Source: Phycisphaerae bacterium (GTDB lineage Bacteria; Planctomycetota; Phycisphaerae; UBA1845). Taken from it: a stretch of DNA of 64,000 bases. The translations under genes were made by a program, and so were the position numbers. The stretch covers positions 1 to 64,000 of the forward strand of contig JAJDDW010000061.1 of NCBI GenBank assembly GCA_029260115.1, in the 5' to 3' direction. A model generated the notes under the pieces. The model saw nothing but the letters and a program-made list of their open reading frames with translations. It did no database searches and was not told where the DNA came from. Of the stretch, positions 33,862 through 43,714 are shown piece by piece (position 1 is the stretch's first letter; each line of letters opens with the position of its first letter).

Positions 33862-35130
33862 CTAATTGGCGTCGAATTCGCTACGCAGCGGGTCATTCTT
33901 GCCAGCATCGCTGGTAACGCTAACCGGGAAGGGGTCGTCACTACCGTCGCTCTTTTTCAAAGGAGGCAGCGTCAATCTCTCTTTTATGTCCGCAACCGCT
34001 CCTCTACGAAGAAAAGAAACGCCGCTAGGACGAGCACACAGCATTTGGCCATGCTGACCGACCAAGTACACCGCGTCGTTTCGGGCATTAACCGTGGCGT
34101 GATGGGCACCGCTCAACGAAACGCGACCATTCGCTTGCCCCGTCTCATGATTGATACACATTAACGAAGGGCCATTGGCGAAAACGTAGACCATCCGCTG
34201 ATCCTGAGCCGCGAAGCTCAAGCCGTTTGGATATTGCCATACCTCTTTACCACTATCGCGATCGATAGCCGCAATACCGAAGCCCTGGCAATATTGGTAG
34301 ACCATCTTATCAACCACAACAGGCGCGTCTCGAAGTGGGCTTGGCATACGATGACGCCATAACAGTCGTCCGTTGTCCGTGTCGATTTTATACAGAGACC
34401 GATCCAAACTTGCCGCGTACACGCCAGTTTCATCAACCGCTGGCGCAGCGACCACCGCTTGACCAATGCGATACGACCAATTCAATATTTTGTCATATGT
34501 CGTGCAGGAAAAAACATAGCCACTCTGCGACGCAAATAACAGACTATCGCCTCCGAGAAACTGCGGGGCCGCTGTCACAGGCCCTCCCGCCCGAACTTCC
34601 CATCGCTTCATTGGTGCAACACCGCGTTGCGGCTTCCAGGCTAACGAATAGAACAAACTGTCCGCACTACCGAGGAACAATTCGTTATTGACACCAATAG
34701 CTGTACTACCTGGCGGGAAGGCCGGACGGAATGAATTAATGTGTTCACCGGAATAACGATCCATGATGTAGAGTTTGGTAGTCGTCGTAACAATTACTGG
34801 ACCTGCCCCATCAGCCGTCCAGGCATGAGACGGTGCGTAGATGGTGTAATTTTTCTCGGTGATCTTATCCGCCCACCGGATCAAACCGGCCTCAGCGACC
34901 AAGGCGAAAATCGTGCCATTTTTCGTCGTAACATAAAGCGCTTCGTCTACCAAGAACGACTGCACAACGGAATCATCCGCAGCCAGTGGCAACTGCGCTC
35001 GCCAATAAGTCGATAGGCCAATGTCTCGAAGGGAGGCATCTTCCACCATCTGCCCATGGACCGCAGCCGGTGCCATTGCCAGAAAAATGAAGGTTAGCAG
35101 TGATAATGTGCGAATGACCTTTTCAGGCAT
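33862..35130 (-). CDS. Exported PQQ-like beta-propeller protein (BamB-type fold)
   Basis: The 422-residue protein has a signal peptide (LLTFIFLAMAPAAVHGQ). PQQ-type blades follow, with motifs such as IFALVAEAGLIRWADK, LYKIDTDNGRLLWRHRMP and IAAIDRDSGKEVWQYPNG. The fold is that of BamB and alcohol-dehydrogenase propellers, but the residues that bind PQQ are not recognisable, so a binding or scaffold role is more likely than catalysis. The C-terminal 50 residues are charged and probably flexible. It stands alone between pgi and purH on the same strand. Confidence 0.85.
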   Translation of the reverse strand: MPEKVIRTLSLLTFIFLAMAPAAVHGQMVEDASLRDIGLSTYWRAQLPLAADDSVVQSFLVDEALYVTTKNGTIFALVAEAGLIRWADKITEKNYTIYAPSHAWTADGAGPVIVTTTTKLYIMDRYSGEHINSFRPAFPPGSTAIGVNNELFLGSADSLFYSLAWKPQRGVAPMKRWEVRAGGPVTAAPQFLGGDSLLFASQSGYVFSCTTYDKILNWSYRIGQAVVAAPAVDETGVYAASLDRSLYKIDTDNGRLLWRHRMPSPLRDAPVVVDKMVYQYCQGFGIAAIDRDSGKEVWQYPNGLSFAAQDQRMVYVFANGPSLMCINHETGQANGRVSLSGAHHATVNARNDAVYLVGQHGQMLCARPSGVSFLRRGAVADIKERLTLPPLKKSDGSDDPFPVSVTSDAGKNDPLRSEFDAN

Positions 35131-35353
35131 ATCGATAAACTCCGTAGACTATCAGCGCGATTCTGTTATCGCGAAGTTTCTAATGCGCGATGCTAACGCG
35201 CCGTAACATCTAATTAACACTGGGTGTCATAGATCCAGCGAGACAACCCCTTGCCCCCCCATTCATCCGAATGAAAACCCCATCGGATACATTATTTGAA
35301 AGTAACGGGCGCCTTCCGTCAAGCAGAACCCCTCCTCGACAGGGCCTCAGAGC

Positions 35354-36952
35354 CTATGAGGCCTGAAATTGGACTAAAACTGGCTCGTCTGCGGGCTGGA
35401 TAGAGACGCAGTGATCCGGATTAGCCGCTGCATGACGCAATATGTGGTATAGCTTTTCCACCGCATCGGGCTGACCCAGCGCCTCTGCCAGCTCCGGCGA
35501 GGTCAAAGCCTTGTCCGAATTCGCGCGCAAATGCTGCAAGGCCAAACCCTGAAGTGTAATGGCTTCACCGGCGGCCTGCTTGCCATGTTCCACGCCTGGC
35601 TGATGGTAAGCGTTTACATTGATGAGTTCCGCATATAGGCCAACCGCTCGCTCGAAAAGCGCGATCAGACCGCCAAGCGATCGAGCGTCGAGATGATCCA
35701 GTGTAATTGTGAGCGAATCTCGGCCATTGCTGTAAAGCGAATTTCGCGTGCCATGAAGAAACGCATCTAAATAATCCCCGGCTGTAACATCTGGCGACAC
35801 CATCATCGAAGCCTCGGATCGGTGCTGCAGCACTTCAACAAACGTCACGAAAAAGTCGTTCGGGCCTTCGTGAAGCTGCTGCACAAACGCATGCTGGTCC
35901 GTGCTCCCTTTGTTGCCATATACCGTCAGCCCCTGATGAACCTGCTGGCCATCTCGATCCATCGATTTGCCGACCGACTCCATCACTAACTGTTGCAGAT
36001 ATTTTCCCAACAGCGCAAGCCGGTCACAGTACGGCAGCACAACCATATTTCGCTCGGCGCTACCCTCTCGGCTACAGTGCCACATCGCTGCTAATAACGC
36101 AGCCGGATTTTCCAACAAGGTCGATCCTCGGGTAAGCGTATCGCAATTTTGTGCACCATAAAGCAAAGCCTCAATATCCACACCCTGCAGCGCAGCGGGG
36201 AGCAGTCCGGCCGCCGATAGCACGGAAGTCCGACCACCCACCCAATCCCACATTGGAAATGTGCGAAGCCATTGATCCTGTGTAGCTTGTTTGTCGAGTT
36301 GACTATCCTTACACGTAATAGCCACCGCGTGCTCGGCGAAAGATAAACCAGCCAGTTCATACGCCTGCTTCACTTCGAGCATGGCGTTGCGGGTTTCAGC
36401 CGTTCCACCGGATTTTGACACGACCACCGTTAGGGTCTGGTCTAACATATCAGACAATTCATCCAAAATGCGATCAATACCATCCGGGTCGGTATTGTCG
36501 ATAAACCGCACGATCATTGGATCATCAACCTTGCTCAGCGCGTCGCAAACGAATTGCGGGCCAAGCGCCGAACCACCGATCCCAATAACTAACACGACAT
36601 AAAAACCATCTGCCTTCTTTGGCTTTATTGCCCCGTCGTGAATGTCTGTCGCAAAGGTTTTTATGTTTTCGACGGTATGCTCAATGTCCTGGCGAATCAC
36701 ATCGTCCGGGGCGAGCGATGGCTGGCGCAGCCAATAATGTCCCACCATGCGATCTTCGTCGACGTTGGCCCGTGTCCCACCTTCGAGCAACGCCATGGAC
36801 GTAAACGCCTCCGCGAACGGCACCTTCATCCGACCAAGAAACGCCTCGTCGAAGCGCATTCGGCTTACGTCGAGCGAAAGCCTGATATGCTCCGCACGCA
36901 GGATATACTGGTTGTAACGATCCCAAAGTTGAGCTGTGTCTAATGTTTCCAT
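35354..36952 (-). CDS. pgi: Glucose-6-phosphate isomerase
   Basis: I start at the ATG at 36952 because GGGGAG lies seven bases before it; an ATG five codons upstream is also possible. The 532-residue enzyme interconverts glucose 6-phosphate and fructose 6-phosphate. The two SIS subdomains are visible, with GIGGSALGPQFVCDAL, VVSKSGGTAETRNAML, the GGRTSVLSAAGLLPAAL signature and KGSTDQHAFVQQL. The C-terminal helix region ends normally. It is close to the longer bacterial PGI type rather than the short Bacillus form. Confidence 0.94.
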   Translation of the reverse strand: METLDTAQLWDRYNQYILRAEHIRLSLDVSRMRFDEAFLGRMKVPFAEAFTSMALLEGGTRANVDEDRMVGHYWLRQPSLAPDDVIRQDIEHTVENIKTFATDIHDGAIKPKKADGFYVVLVIGIGGSALGPQFVCDALSKVDDPMIVRFIDNTDPDGIDRILDELSDMLDQTLTVVVSKSGGTAETRNAMLEVKQAYELAGLSFAEHAVAITCKDSQLDKQATQDQWLRTFPMWDWVGGRTSVLSAAGLLPAALQGVDIEALLYGAQNCDTLTRGSTLLENPAALLAAMWHCSREGSAERNMVVLPYCDRLALLGKYLQQLVMESVGKSMDRDGQQVHQGLTVYGNKGSTDQHAFVQQLHEGPNDFFVTFVEVLQHRSEASMMVSPDVTAGDYLDAFLHGTRNSLYSNGRDSLTITLDHLDARSLGGLIALFERAVGLYAELINVNAYHQPGVEHGKQAAGEAITLQGLALQHLRANSDKALTSPELAEALGQPDAVEKLYHILRHAAANPDHCVSIQPADEPVLVQFQAS

Positions 36953-37057
36953 ACTACTACTCCCCATCCTTAATCTTATTTCACTAGAACTTGAGCACCC
37001 TTCATGAATCTAGCCGCATGATGCTGTTCGAATGAAGGCTGTCAAACTTCCTGGCTA

Positions 37058-38992
37058 TCATACATGGTCCTTGGCCTCATCCGATTCAATCGGCGCCAAC
37101 GACTGGACTGCGGCATAAATTTTCTGTGTCGCTATACGGATTTGATCTCGACTAGCTTTGCTTCCGCCAAACTCGGATAAATCCACGGCCTTGCCCATCT
37201 GTACCCGCGCCCGGTGTCTCATAATAAAGCCTAACATCATACTATCGTAGTAGGTCACACCGCTAATATACGCCGGAATGACCGTAGCCCCGGTCTTCAA
37301 TGCTAGCATCGCGACACCATCTTTGGGTTCCCCTTTTTCCCAGGGAGGCACGATTCCCCCTTCGATAAAGATGCCGACCACTTTTCCCTCTCGCAAAAAC
37401 CGCATGGCCTGTTTCGTCGCGCCGGTGTCCTGGCCATCGCGCTTCACTAGAATGCATTCTACCTTTTTGGCGAACCACCGGATGAACGGTTTTTCTGCAT
37501 GTTCTTTTGCAAACATATAAGAAATCAATCGATACGTGGCAGCAGTGTGTAGCAAAAATGGATCTACGGACGAGGTATGATTCGCCGTAACAATCACTCC
37601 CCCCGTGCGTGGCAAGGTTGCCGGACCAATCCGCTGCATGCGCCACCAGAACCGCGAGATGAACTGGGCCAGGTGACAAAACACCAGCACAATCGCGTCG
37701 TCCATACAGTTTCGTTTTAGTCGCACAAAGAAGGTAAGCAAACCAGCCGCAAACGTAATGATCGAAACCACCAACAAAATTTCGCCTACCCAGCGATCCA
37801 CACGAAAAGATGTCGGCAGCCCCAGCGCCCCAGTAGCCAATAGTAGCGCACCAACAGTACAAACATCGGTGACGCCAAAAATTCGGCCTCGGTATCGATT
37901 CGCCACCGTCCGCTGCAACATTGAATTAAACGTAGCCATGATCGACACGGCAAACAGGCCTGCGGCGACTACCCCGCAAGCACCAATCGTGGCTAAGGTG
38001 CTTGCCTGCCAGCCCCAGCGCGACAAAATAACCGAAGACGCCAATACTGCGATGCTCGCCGATATTCCAAACAGGCTCCAGGTAATAATAATGCCGTTAT
38101 GCAGCGCATTTCCGATTACTGACACGAGAATGGCACCCAATATAAAACCGAAACCAAGCAGGGCGCGGTAATTGCTGATGTCTTGATACGTGCCCCCGTA
38201 CACATCGCGAACAATCGCGGGCAGCACGCTATTGACCAGCGGCCCGCAAAACCAAACCAGGGCCGCGACGCCCAAGAATTCGATCACATGACGATGCGAC
38301 CGGGCATAACGAAAGCCCGCTCGAAGATCAGCCAAGACGCTTGTTTTATTTTCCTCATGTTCCAGCGTTTGCGTGCGCGGGACAACGATGAACATCAACA
38401 ACACGGCGCTGACAATAAAAGTCGCGGCGTCCACCCGAAAAGCGATCGTCGGCTCATGGTTATCAGCCAAGTAGCCACCGATCTGCGCCGCAGCCATGGT
38501 CGCGATAATACCCAACCCGCTGATCATACCATTCGCACGGGCTAAGTCTGTTGGATGTACAATGGTCGACAACAAAGCCGAGCGAGCGGGCGAAAAAATC
38601 GCAGCGAACACACCGACCAAGCTCAACGGTAAAAACACCCCCCACGCCCCCCAGTCTTGGGTCCATGCGATCAGCACACCAAACATAGCCAGGATGATGC
38701 AGCGCATGAGATCGGCGCTGACCATCAACGCCCGGCGCGGCAGCCTATCTGCCAATACCCCCGATGCGGTACTGAGCAAGAAGAAGGGGAGGAAAAAGAC
38801 AAACGTCATCCGCGCATTCAAGGCTGTAATATCCACCTGAACATCGAGCGCATGCTGCGTTTTGAGAATAGCCATCTCTGACAGATGGTCTCCCAGAGCA
38901 CTTACCGCGTAGGCGCACCACAGGAGTATGAAGTTACGATTTCGCAACAAACTCCTGCCAGGCTTCAATTGGGATTCAGCGTCAGCGGTCAA
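37058..38992 (-). CDS. MFS transporter fused to 1-acylglycerol-3-phosphate acyltransferase
   Basis: Residues 1-405 of this 644-residue protein are a 12-span MFS transporter with the LADRLPRRALMV loop. Residues 430-635 are a PlsC-type acyltransferase with the catalytic HTSSVD (HxxxxD) and the FIEGG motif. The pairing resembles LplT with Aas in lysophospholipid uptake and re-acylation, here in one chain but without an acyl-ACP synthetase domain. Function as a lysophospholipid flippase/acyltransferase is inferred. The frame opens with TTG at 38992, ten bases after GGGAAGG; no ATG fits nearby. It faces the immunophilin operon. Confidence 0.85.
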   Translation of the reverse strand: MTADAESQLKPGRSLLRNRNFILLWCAYAVSALGDHLSEMAILKTQHALDVQVDITALNARMTFVFFLPFFLLSTASGVLADRLPRRALMVSADLMRCIILAMFGVLIAWTQDWGAWGVFLPLSLVGVFAAIFSPARSALLSTIVHPTDLARANGMISGLGIIATMAAAQIGGYLADNHEPTIAFRVDAATFIVSAVLLMFIVVPRTQTLEHEENKTSVLADLRAGFRYARSHRHVIEFLGVAALVWFCGPLVNSVLPAIVRDVYGGTYQDISNYRALLGFGFILGAILVSVIGNALHNGIIITWSLFGISASIAVLASSVILSRWGWQASTLATIGACGVVAAGLFAVSIMATFNSMLQRTVANRYRGRIFGVTDVCTVGALLLATGALGLPTSFRVDRWVGEILLVVSIITFAAGLLTFFVRLKRNCMDDAIVLVFCHLAQFISRFWWRMQRIGPATLPRTGGVIVTANHTSSVDPFLLHTAATYRLISYMFAKEHAEKPFIRWFAKKVECILVKRDGQDTGATKQAMRFLREGKVVGIFIEGGIVPPWEKGEPKDGVAMLALKTGATVIPAYISGVTYYDSMMLGFIMRHRARVQMGKAVDLSEFGGSKASRDQIRIATQKIYAAVQSLAPIESDEAKDHV

Positions 38993-39245
38993 AACGGGGC
39001 AACCTTCCCGGAAAGCGTCTTACAGCGGATAGCCGAAGGCATCACCGCTACAAAAACCACCCTTATCGTACCCCGCAAAATTCTGATTGGACAGCGAAAC
39101 TTCGCCAATTGCCACCGCCTAGGTTCCTATATCTATTCCCTTGTGATAAGTTTGCATACTATAGATAAATATGGACAATACCGCCCCTTGTATGGGCATA
39201 AGGATCATGGACGTAAGATTGAACCAAATAGGGGAACGATAGATT

Positions 39246-40085
39246 ATGATTATGACGAATATATTGCGAACCGGCGTCATCGCGTTCGCGGCCACCCTGG
39301 TTGTAAGTACGATGGTGCCAACACAGGCTAACGCAGAAGACCCCAAGCAAGCCTCGATCGATGGCCTTAAAGAAGTTGTTACACCTTCTGGTCTAAAGTA
39401 TTGGGACATCAAGGTCGGAGACGGCAATACGCCACCCAGCGCTGCGACCAAAGTTAAAGTTCATTATTCCGGCTGGTTACAGGACGGCACGTTATTTGAT
39501 AGCTCCGTGCAGCGAGGTCAACCAGCGACATTTGGTCTCAACCAAGTCATTAAGGGATGGACCGAGGGCGTTGGCTCCATGAAAGTCGGCGGTAAGCGCC
39601 GCCTCGAAATCCCCTATCAGTTAGCGTATGGTGAAAGTGGCCGACCTCCGAAAATTCCGGCGAAGGCTACCTTGATTTTTGAAGTAGAATTATTGGATGT
39701 GATCATGCCCCCAAAACCCGTTGAACAAACGTCCGTGGAAGGCATTAAGCCGGTTACCACAGAATCAGGTCTAAAATACTGGGACATCAAAGCTGGCGAA
39801 GGAGAATCACCAGTTAGCGCGGAAACAAGAGTAACCGTACATTATACTGGTTGGCTAACAGACGGCACGATGTTTGATAGCTCGGTCCAACGAGGTCAGC
39901 CTGCGACGTTTGGGCTGAACCAAGTTATCGCGGGATGGACCGAAGGCGTTGGTTCCATGAATGTCGGCGGCAAACGTCGCCTGGAAATCCCCTTCGATCT
40001 TGCTTATGGTGAAGCTGGCCGACCGCCTACAATCCCTGCGAAGGCAACGTTGATTTTCGAGGTTGAGCTAATTGCCCTACCGTAG
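39246..40085 (+). CDS. Exported double-FKBP peptidyl-prolyl isomerase
   Basis: The 279-residue protein has a signal peptide ending at ANAED and two tandem FKBP domains (about 45-158 and 165-279). They share long near-identical stretches ([20 protein letters not shown] in one, [10 protein letters not shown] in the other; [36 protein letters not shown]), so one domain arose by internal duplication. Key FKBP active-site residues (Tyr of VHYSGW, Asp of FDSS, Trp of GWTEG, Tyr of LAYGE) are present in both. It accelerates prolyl bonds in periplasmic proteins. It is first in a four-gene immunophilin operon. Confidence 0.93.
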   Translation: MIMTNILRTGVIAFAATLVVSTMVPTQANAEDPKQASIDGLKEVVTPSGLKYWDIKVGDGNTPPSAATKVKVHYSGWLQDGTLFDSSVQRGQPATFGLNQVIKGWTEGVGSMKVGGKRRLEIPYQLAYGESGRPPKIPAKATLIFEVELLDVIMPPKPVEQTSVEGIKPVTTESGLKYWDIKAGEGESPVSAETRVTVHYTGWLTDGTMFDSSVQRGQPATFGLNQVIAGWTEGVGSMNVGGKRRLEIPFDLAYGEAGRPPTIPAKATLIFEVELIALP

Positions 40086-40136
40086 AGTAACACGATTACG
40101 ATTAAGGCTATTAAGAATTTTTAAGGAATAAATTAG

Positions 40137-40733
40137 ATGCGCGCAATCACAACATTATTAGCTATGACATTGATTTCGAATTCGGCATTGGCTGAGGGTA
40201 AAACGAACCCAAAAGTTACGCTGGAAACTACGCTCGGTAATATCGTACTGGAATTAGACGCGGTTAAAGCGCCGATTAGCACGGCAAATTTTCTTCAGTA
40301 TGCCAAAGAAGGATTTTATAACGGTACAATATTCCACCGCGTCATGCCCGGCTTTATGATCCAGGGCGGCGGCATGGACAAAGACCTGAACAAGAAGACA
40401 GCAGGCATGCATTCGCCGATCAAAAACGAGTGGGAAAATGGTCTAAAAAATGTCATCGGCACTATATCCATGGCCCGTACCAGCGCCCCAGATTCTGCCA
40501 CATCGCAGTTTTTCATTAACGTCGTCGATAACGCTAGCCTAGACGTCCCTCGCGGCGGCGCAGCTTATGCTGTGTTCGGCAAAGTGGTTGAAGGTATGGA
40601 CGTAGTCGAAAAAATTCGTAATACCCCCACGGAAAATAATCCAAAGTATCCTGGCGGCAAGGTCGTCCCTGTTACGCCGGTCATCATTAAATCGGCTATC
40701 GTAAAAGATGAGATGCCGGCGAAAGGCAAGTAA
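40137..40733 (+). CDS. Exported cyclophilin-type peptidyl-prolyl isomerase
   Basis: The 198-residue protein has a signal peptide (LLAMTLISNSALAEG) and one cyclophilin domain. The motifs TLGNIVLELDAVKAP, FHRVMPGFMIQGG, ARTSAPDSATSQFFINV and AYAVFGKVVEGMDVV are intact, including the catalytic Arg of FHRV and the FFIN strand. It matches E. coli PpiA in size. Spacing of 51 bases from the FKBP gene and 27 bases to the next gene supports one transcript. Confidence 0.93.
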   Translation: MRAITTLLAMTLISNSALAEGKTNPKVTLETTLGNIVLELDAVKAPISTANFLQYAKEGFYNGTIFHRVMPGFMIQGGGMDKDLNKKTAGMHSPIKNEWENGLKNVIGTISMARTSAPDSATSQFFINVVDNASLDVPRGGAAYAVFGKVVEGMDVVEKIRNTPTENNPKYPGGKVVPVTPVIIKSAIVKDEMPAKGK

Positions 40734-40760
40734 ATCGACCTTAATACGGAATAATATACC

Positions 40761-41297
40761 ATGACAGATAACGCACAATCAAGCACGGGCCTTTCGGCTA
40801 TTATCGCTACGGATAAAGGCGAGATTCACGTGGAGCTGTTCCCTGATGAAGCGCCGGCTACGGTGGCGAATTTCGCAAACTTAGCCCAGCGCGGATACTA
40901 CAACGGCCTAAACTTCCACCGGGTCATCGCCGATTTTATGATCCAAGGCGGCGACCCCACAGGCACAGGTTCCGGCGGTCCTGGGTACCAATTCCAGGAT
41001 GAGTTTCACCCCTCGCGTCGCCACAATTCGCCCGGTGTGCTCTCCATGGCCAATGCTGGTCCGGGCACGAATGGCAGTCAGTTTTTCGTCACGCACATAG
41101 CCACCGATTGGCTCGACGATAAGCACACCGTGTTCGGTAAAGTGACCGAAGGACAATCAGTTGTCGACGCGGTGTCAGATGGTGATCGTATGAATACCGT
41201 TACCATCTCGGGGGATACAACTTCACTGTTCGATGCGCAAAAAAAGCAACTCGGCGAGTGGGATAGTATTCTCGATAATAAGTTTCCAAAAAAATAG
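40761..41297 (+). CDS. Cytoplasmic cyclophilin-type peptidyl-prolyl isomerase
   Basis: This 178-residue cyclophilin has no signal peptide, so it is the cytoplasmic member of the set. [38 protein letters not shown] and [15 protein letters not shown] are standard, close to the bacterial PpiB/eukaryote-like PPIL type. Catalytic Arg, Phe, Trp and His are present. It sits inside an operon whose other products are exported, which is unusual. Confidence 0.93.
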   Translation: MTDNAQSSTGLSAIIATDKGEIHVELFPDEAPATVANFANLAQRGYYNGLNFHRVIADFMIQGGDPTGTGSGGPGYQFQDEFHPSRRHNSPGVLSMANAGPGTNGSQFFVTHIATDWLDDKHTVFGKVTEGQSVVDAVSDGDRMNTVTISGDTTSLFDAQKKQLGEWDSILDNKFPKK

Positions 41298-41317
41298 TCC
41301 TTGTAGGATCGATTCTC

Positions 41318-42457
41318 ATGTACCGTTCAAATTGGACATGCTCGGCATGTTTAACATGCTCAAAATGGGCAATAGTGGCACTTCTCGTAGTGGCCTGCCA
41401 GACTTCTTCCGCCAAAGCCCAAGCGGATAAGTCACCTGCCGACGGATTACACCCGCGCGTGCGCATGACCACTACCTTGGGCGATATGACTGTAGAATTG
41501 GACGCGACGACAGCGCCCGAATCAGTCATCAACTTGATGGACTACGTGAGTAAGCGATACTACGACGGGCTGGTATTTCATCGCGTGCTAGAAGGTAAAC
41601 TGATTCAGGGTGGAAAGTTTACACCTGACATGAAGCCACGCGAAAACGGCCTACGACCGGGCATTAATCTTGAGTGGACAGAAGATATGCGGCACCGACG
41701 AGGCACCGTAGCGATGTTCCACAAATTTAATGTTCCCAACTCCACGCAAGCGGAATTTTTTATCAACACCCGCAACAACCAGTCGTTGTCAGATTCCCGA
41801 GACTTCGGGGGATACACCGTCATCGGTCGAATTGTGGACGGGATGGACGTAGCTGACAAAATCTCTGAGGCGTCACTTAGCACTCACCCAAACTTCGCGA
41901 AAGGTCGATTAGCGACGGTTCCAGTCTCGCCCATCATTATCAAAACAATGAGGCTTGAAGGCGACTACGATCGCGAAGCTGCCCAAGGTGTAGTAAAAGC
42001 CCTCCAGGCCGAGACCGAACGATTACGGCAAGCGGCGATAGATGCGAATCAACAAGCATTCGACGATGCCATCGCACGGCTCGAAAAACGAGCTGGGACA
42101 AAATTCACCGCTACAGAGTCTGGGTTACAATACGCTATGATCCGGGAAGGGACGGGCGCTTACCCTCTTCTAGGTGATACAATCATGTATCACTATCAAG
42201 TCACGGGTCTCGATGGCCGTGACATCGAAAGCACCTATCGAGGGGAAAAAGCACCTCACAAAAAACTATCCAATCTCGTCCAAGGATTGGAAGAAGGCGT
42301 CGCCATGATGCGCGAAGGTGGAAAATGGATGTTCATCATGCCTCCTCAGTTAGCCTTTGGAGATCGTGGCGTTCCTGACAGAATTGCGCCAGGAGAAACA
42401 GTCGTATTCGAATTCGAGCTATTTGAAATCCTCCCGCCAGAGGACATAGATCAGTAA
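41318..42457 (+). CDS. Cyclophilin-FKBP fusion, lipoprotein
   Basis: The 379-residue protein joins two unrelated prolyl isomerase folds. An N-terminal lipoprotein signal (IVALLVVACQ, lipobox Cys28) is followed by a cyclophilin domain at about 45-215 (FHRVLEGKLIQGGKF, STQAEFFINT) and a charged helical linker. An FKBP domain follows at about 255-375 (YHYQVTGLDG, VQGLEEGVAMM, FGDRGVPDRIAPGETVVFEF). The cyclophilin has the catalytic Arg but a changed surrounding loop (AMFHKFN), and the FKBP lacks FDSS (ESTYRG), so one or both activities may be reduced. Such dual immunophilins are known in a few protists and spirochaetes. It ends the immunophilin operon. Confidence 0.9.
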   Translation: MYRSNWTCSACLTCSKWAIVALLVVACQTSSAKAQADKSPADGLHPRVRMTTTLGDMTVELDATTAPESVINLMDYVSKRYYDGLVFHRVLEGKLIQGGKFTPDMKPRENGLRPGINLEWTEDMRHRRGTVAMFHKFNVPNSTQAEFFINTRNNQSLSDSRDFGGYTVIGRIVDGMDVADKISEASLSTHPNFAKGRLATVPVSPIIIKTMRLEGDYDREAAQGVVKALQAETERLRQAAIDANQQAFDDAIARLEKRAGTKFTATESGLQYAMIREGTGAYPLLGDTIMYHYQVTGLDGRDIESTYRGEKAPHKKLSNLVQGLEEGVAMMREGGKWMFIMPPQLAFGDRGVPDRIAPGETVVFEFELFEILPPEDIDQ

Positions 42458-42505
42458 CCCGATGCCCACTAGATCACCCAGGCCGCTTTGGCATAGAGCT
42501 ACCAT

Positions 42506-42943
42506 ATGATTCAACATGCGGAAAATATGGATGCCTCAGACGAGCCTACTTCCGCGACCGCTGTCCCCACGACGCAGCCTAGCGATACCGTGCGTATCGT
42601 ACGCAAGTTCACCTTTGAGGCGGCCCACCGATTACCCCATGCGGGTGAAGGTCACAAATGCGCAAGACTTCATGGCCATAGTTTTCAGGTGGAGCTTGTT
42701 TGTGCGGGAAAAATTGATCCGAAGAAAGGCTGGCTAATCGACTTCGCCCAGATCAAACATCTTTTCTCACCCCTATACGACAGTCTGGACCACAACTACC
42801 TCAACGACATTGAGGGCTTGGAAAATCCCACCTCGGAAAACTTAGCCCGCTGGATTTGGACCCAACTAAAGCCATCGCTTCCCATTCTAGATCAGATCAA
42901 CATAGCCGAGACGTGTAACGCCCGCTGCGAATATCGCGGCTAA
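42506..42943 (+). CDS. queD: 6-carboxy-tetrahydropterin synthase (queuosine pathway)
   Basis: The 145-residue protein carries the PTPS/QueD zinc histidines in FEAAHRL and HGHSF, the catalytic Cys in KCARLHGH and the Glu in [10 protein letters not shown] flexible 30-residue N terminus rich in Thr and Pro precedes the fold. QueD converts dihydroneopterin triphosphate to 6-carboxytetrahydropterin for 7-deazaguanine synthesis. It begins 48 bases after the immunophilin operon and may be read through from it. queC, queE and queF are not in the window. BH4-type 6-pyruvoyl synthases are less likely, given the CxxxHxH arrangement. Confidence 0.88.
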   Translation: MIQHAENMDASDEPTSATAVPTTQPSDTVRIVRKFTFEAAHRLPHAGEGHKCARLHGHSFQVELVCAGKIDPKKGWLIDFAQIKHLFSPLYDSLDHNYLNDIEGLENPTSENLARWIWTQLKPSLPILDQINIAETCNARCEYRG

Positions 42944-42973
42944 GGCTTCAGCGCAACATTCGTTCGCGACGCT

Positions 42974-43471
42974 TCATTTACCACCAAGCCCTTGCAATAG
43001 CTCAGCCGTAAGCTCGACAGCCTCTTTCGGTGAATCAGCATAATGCAACAGGCCCCGCCGTTGGTATTTGTCGTAAGATTCCCCCATATCAAATTGCAAG
43101 AGAATGACGTTTCTTTTGGCGCTCAGTGCAAAATTAACTTCTGTACGCGTGCCCAATTGCCCCGGACAGGCGATGACCACATCGCTAGACAGGACGTTGA
43201 TCACGTTCCGAGCTTCGCCCATCCCCGTCATGATTACTATGTCCAAATCCTCAGACGCCTTAGCCGAGGACTTGTCCGGCAGCACTCCGATAACCATACC
43301 GCCGGCTTGCTTTGCGCCCTTAGATGAAGCAGCCATGACGCCACTACTACGCCCACCATTGAGCAAAATCCATCCTCGCTCGGCGATACGTTGCCCCAAT
43401 TCAAAGGCCATCGCCGTCACGGACGGGGTGGCTGATGATCCACCCATCACCCCAATAACAGGCTTACGCAT
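42974..43471 (-). CDS. Rossmann-fold TIGR00725/LOG-like protein
   Basis: The 165-residue protein has GVMGGSS near the start, LLNGGRSSGVMAASSKGAKQ in the middle and a PGQLGTRTEVNFAL segment at about 115. This matches the short LOG-like/DprA-like nucleotide-binding family (TIGR00725), not the full PGGxGTxxE motif of cytokinin-activating LOG enzymes, where Glu is kept but PGGxGT reads PGQLGT. Function is unknown. It lies alone between queD and the receiver gene, convergent with queD. Confidence 0.8.
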   Translation of the reverse strand: MRKPVIGVMGGSSATPSVTAMAFELGQRIAERGWILLNGGRSSGVMAASSKGAKQAGGMVIGVLPDKSSAKASEDLDIVIMTGMGEARNVINVLSSDVVIACPGQLGTRTEVNFALSAKRNVILLQFDMGESYDKYQRRGLLHYADSPKEAVELTAELLQGLGGK

Positions 43472-43714
43472 ATGACGGTTCCCTCCTATCTAATGGTTTT
43501 ATTGCGAATCGGTGTCGAATACAGATTTCATTGTACAAGTGGATGACGAATCACGCTCGTGGAATATGGAAAATACCGGACGTATCCCCGGCCACTCCAA
43601 ACATAGGGAAATCATTGGTCCATCGTGGCTGCGTATTCTACACTAGGGCTGGAGGAGCTAGGCACGTCAAGGCATAAGCCCTACGTGCCCGGATTAATAT
43701 CAAGGGGAGAGGCA

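Noticed and set aside
37263-37862. 199-residue frame inside the MFS-acyltransferase gene in another frame
   Set aside because: It is overlapped entirely by a well-supported gene and has no family character.
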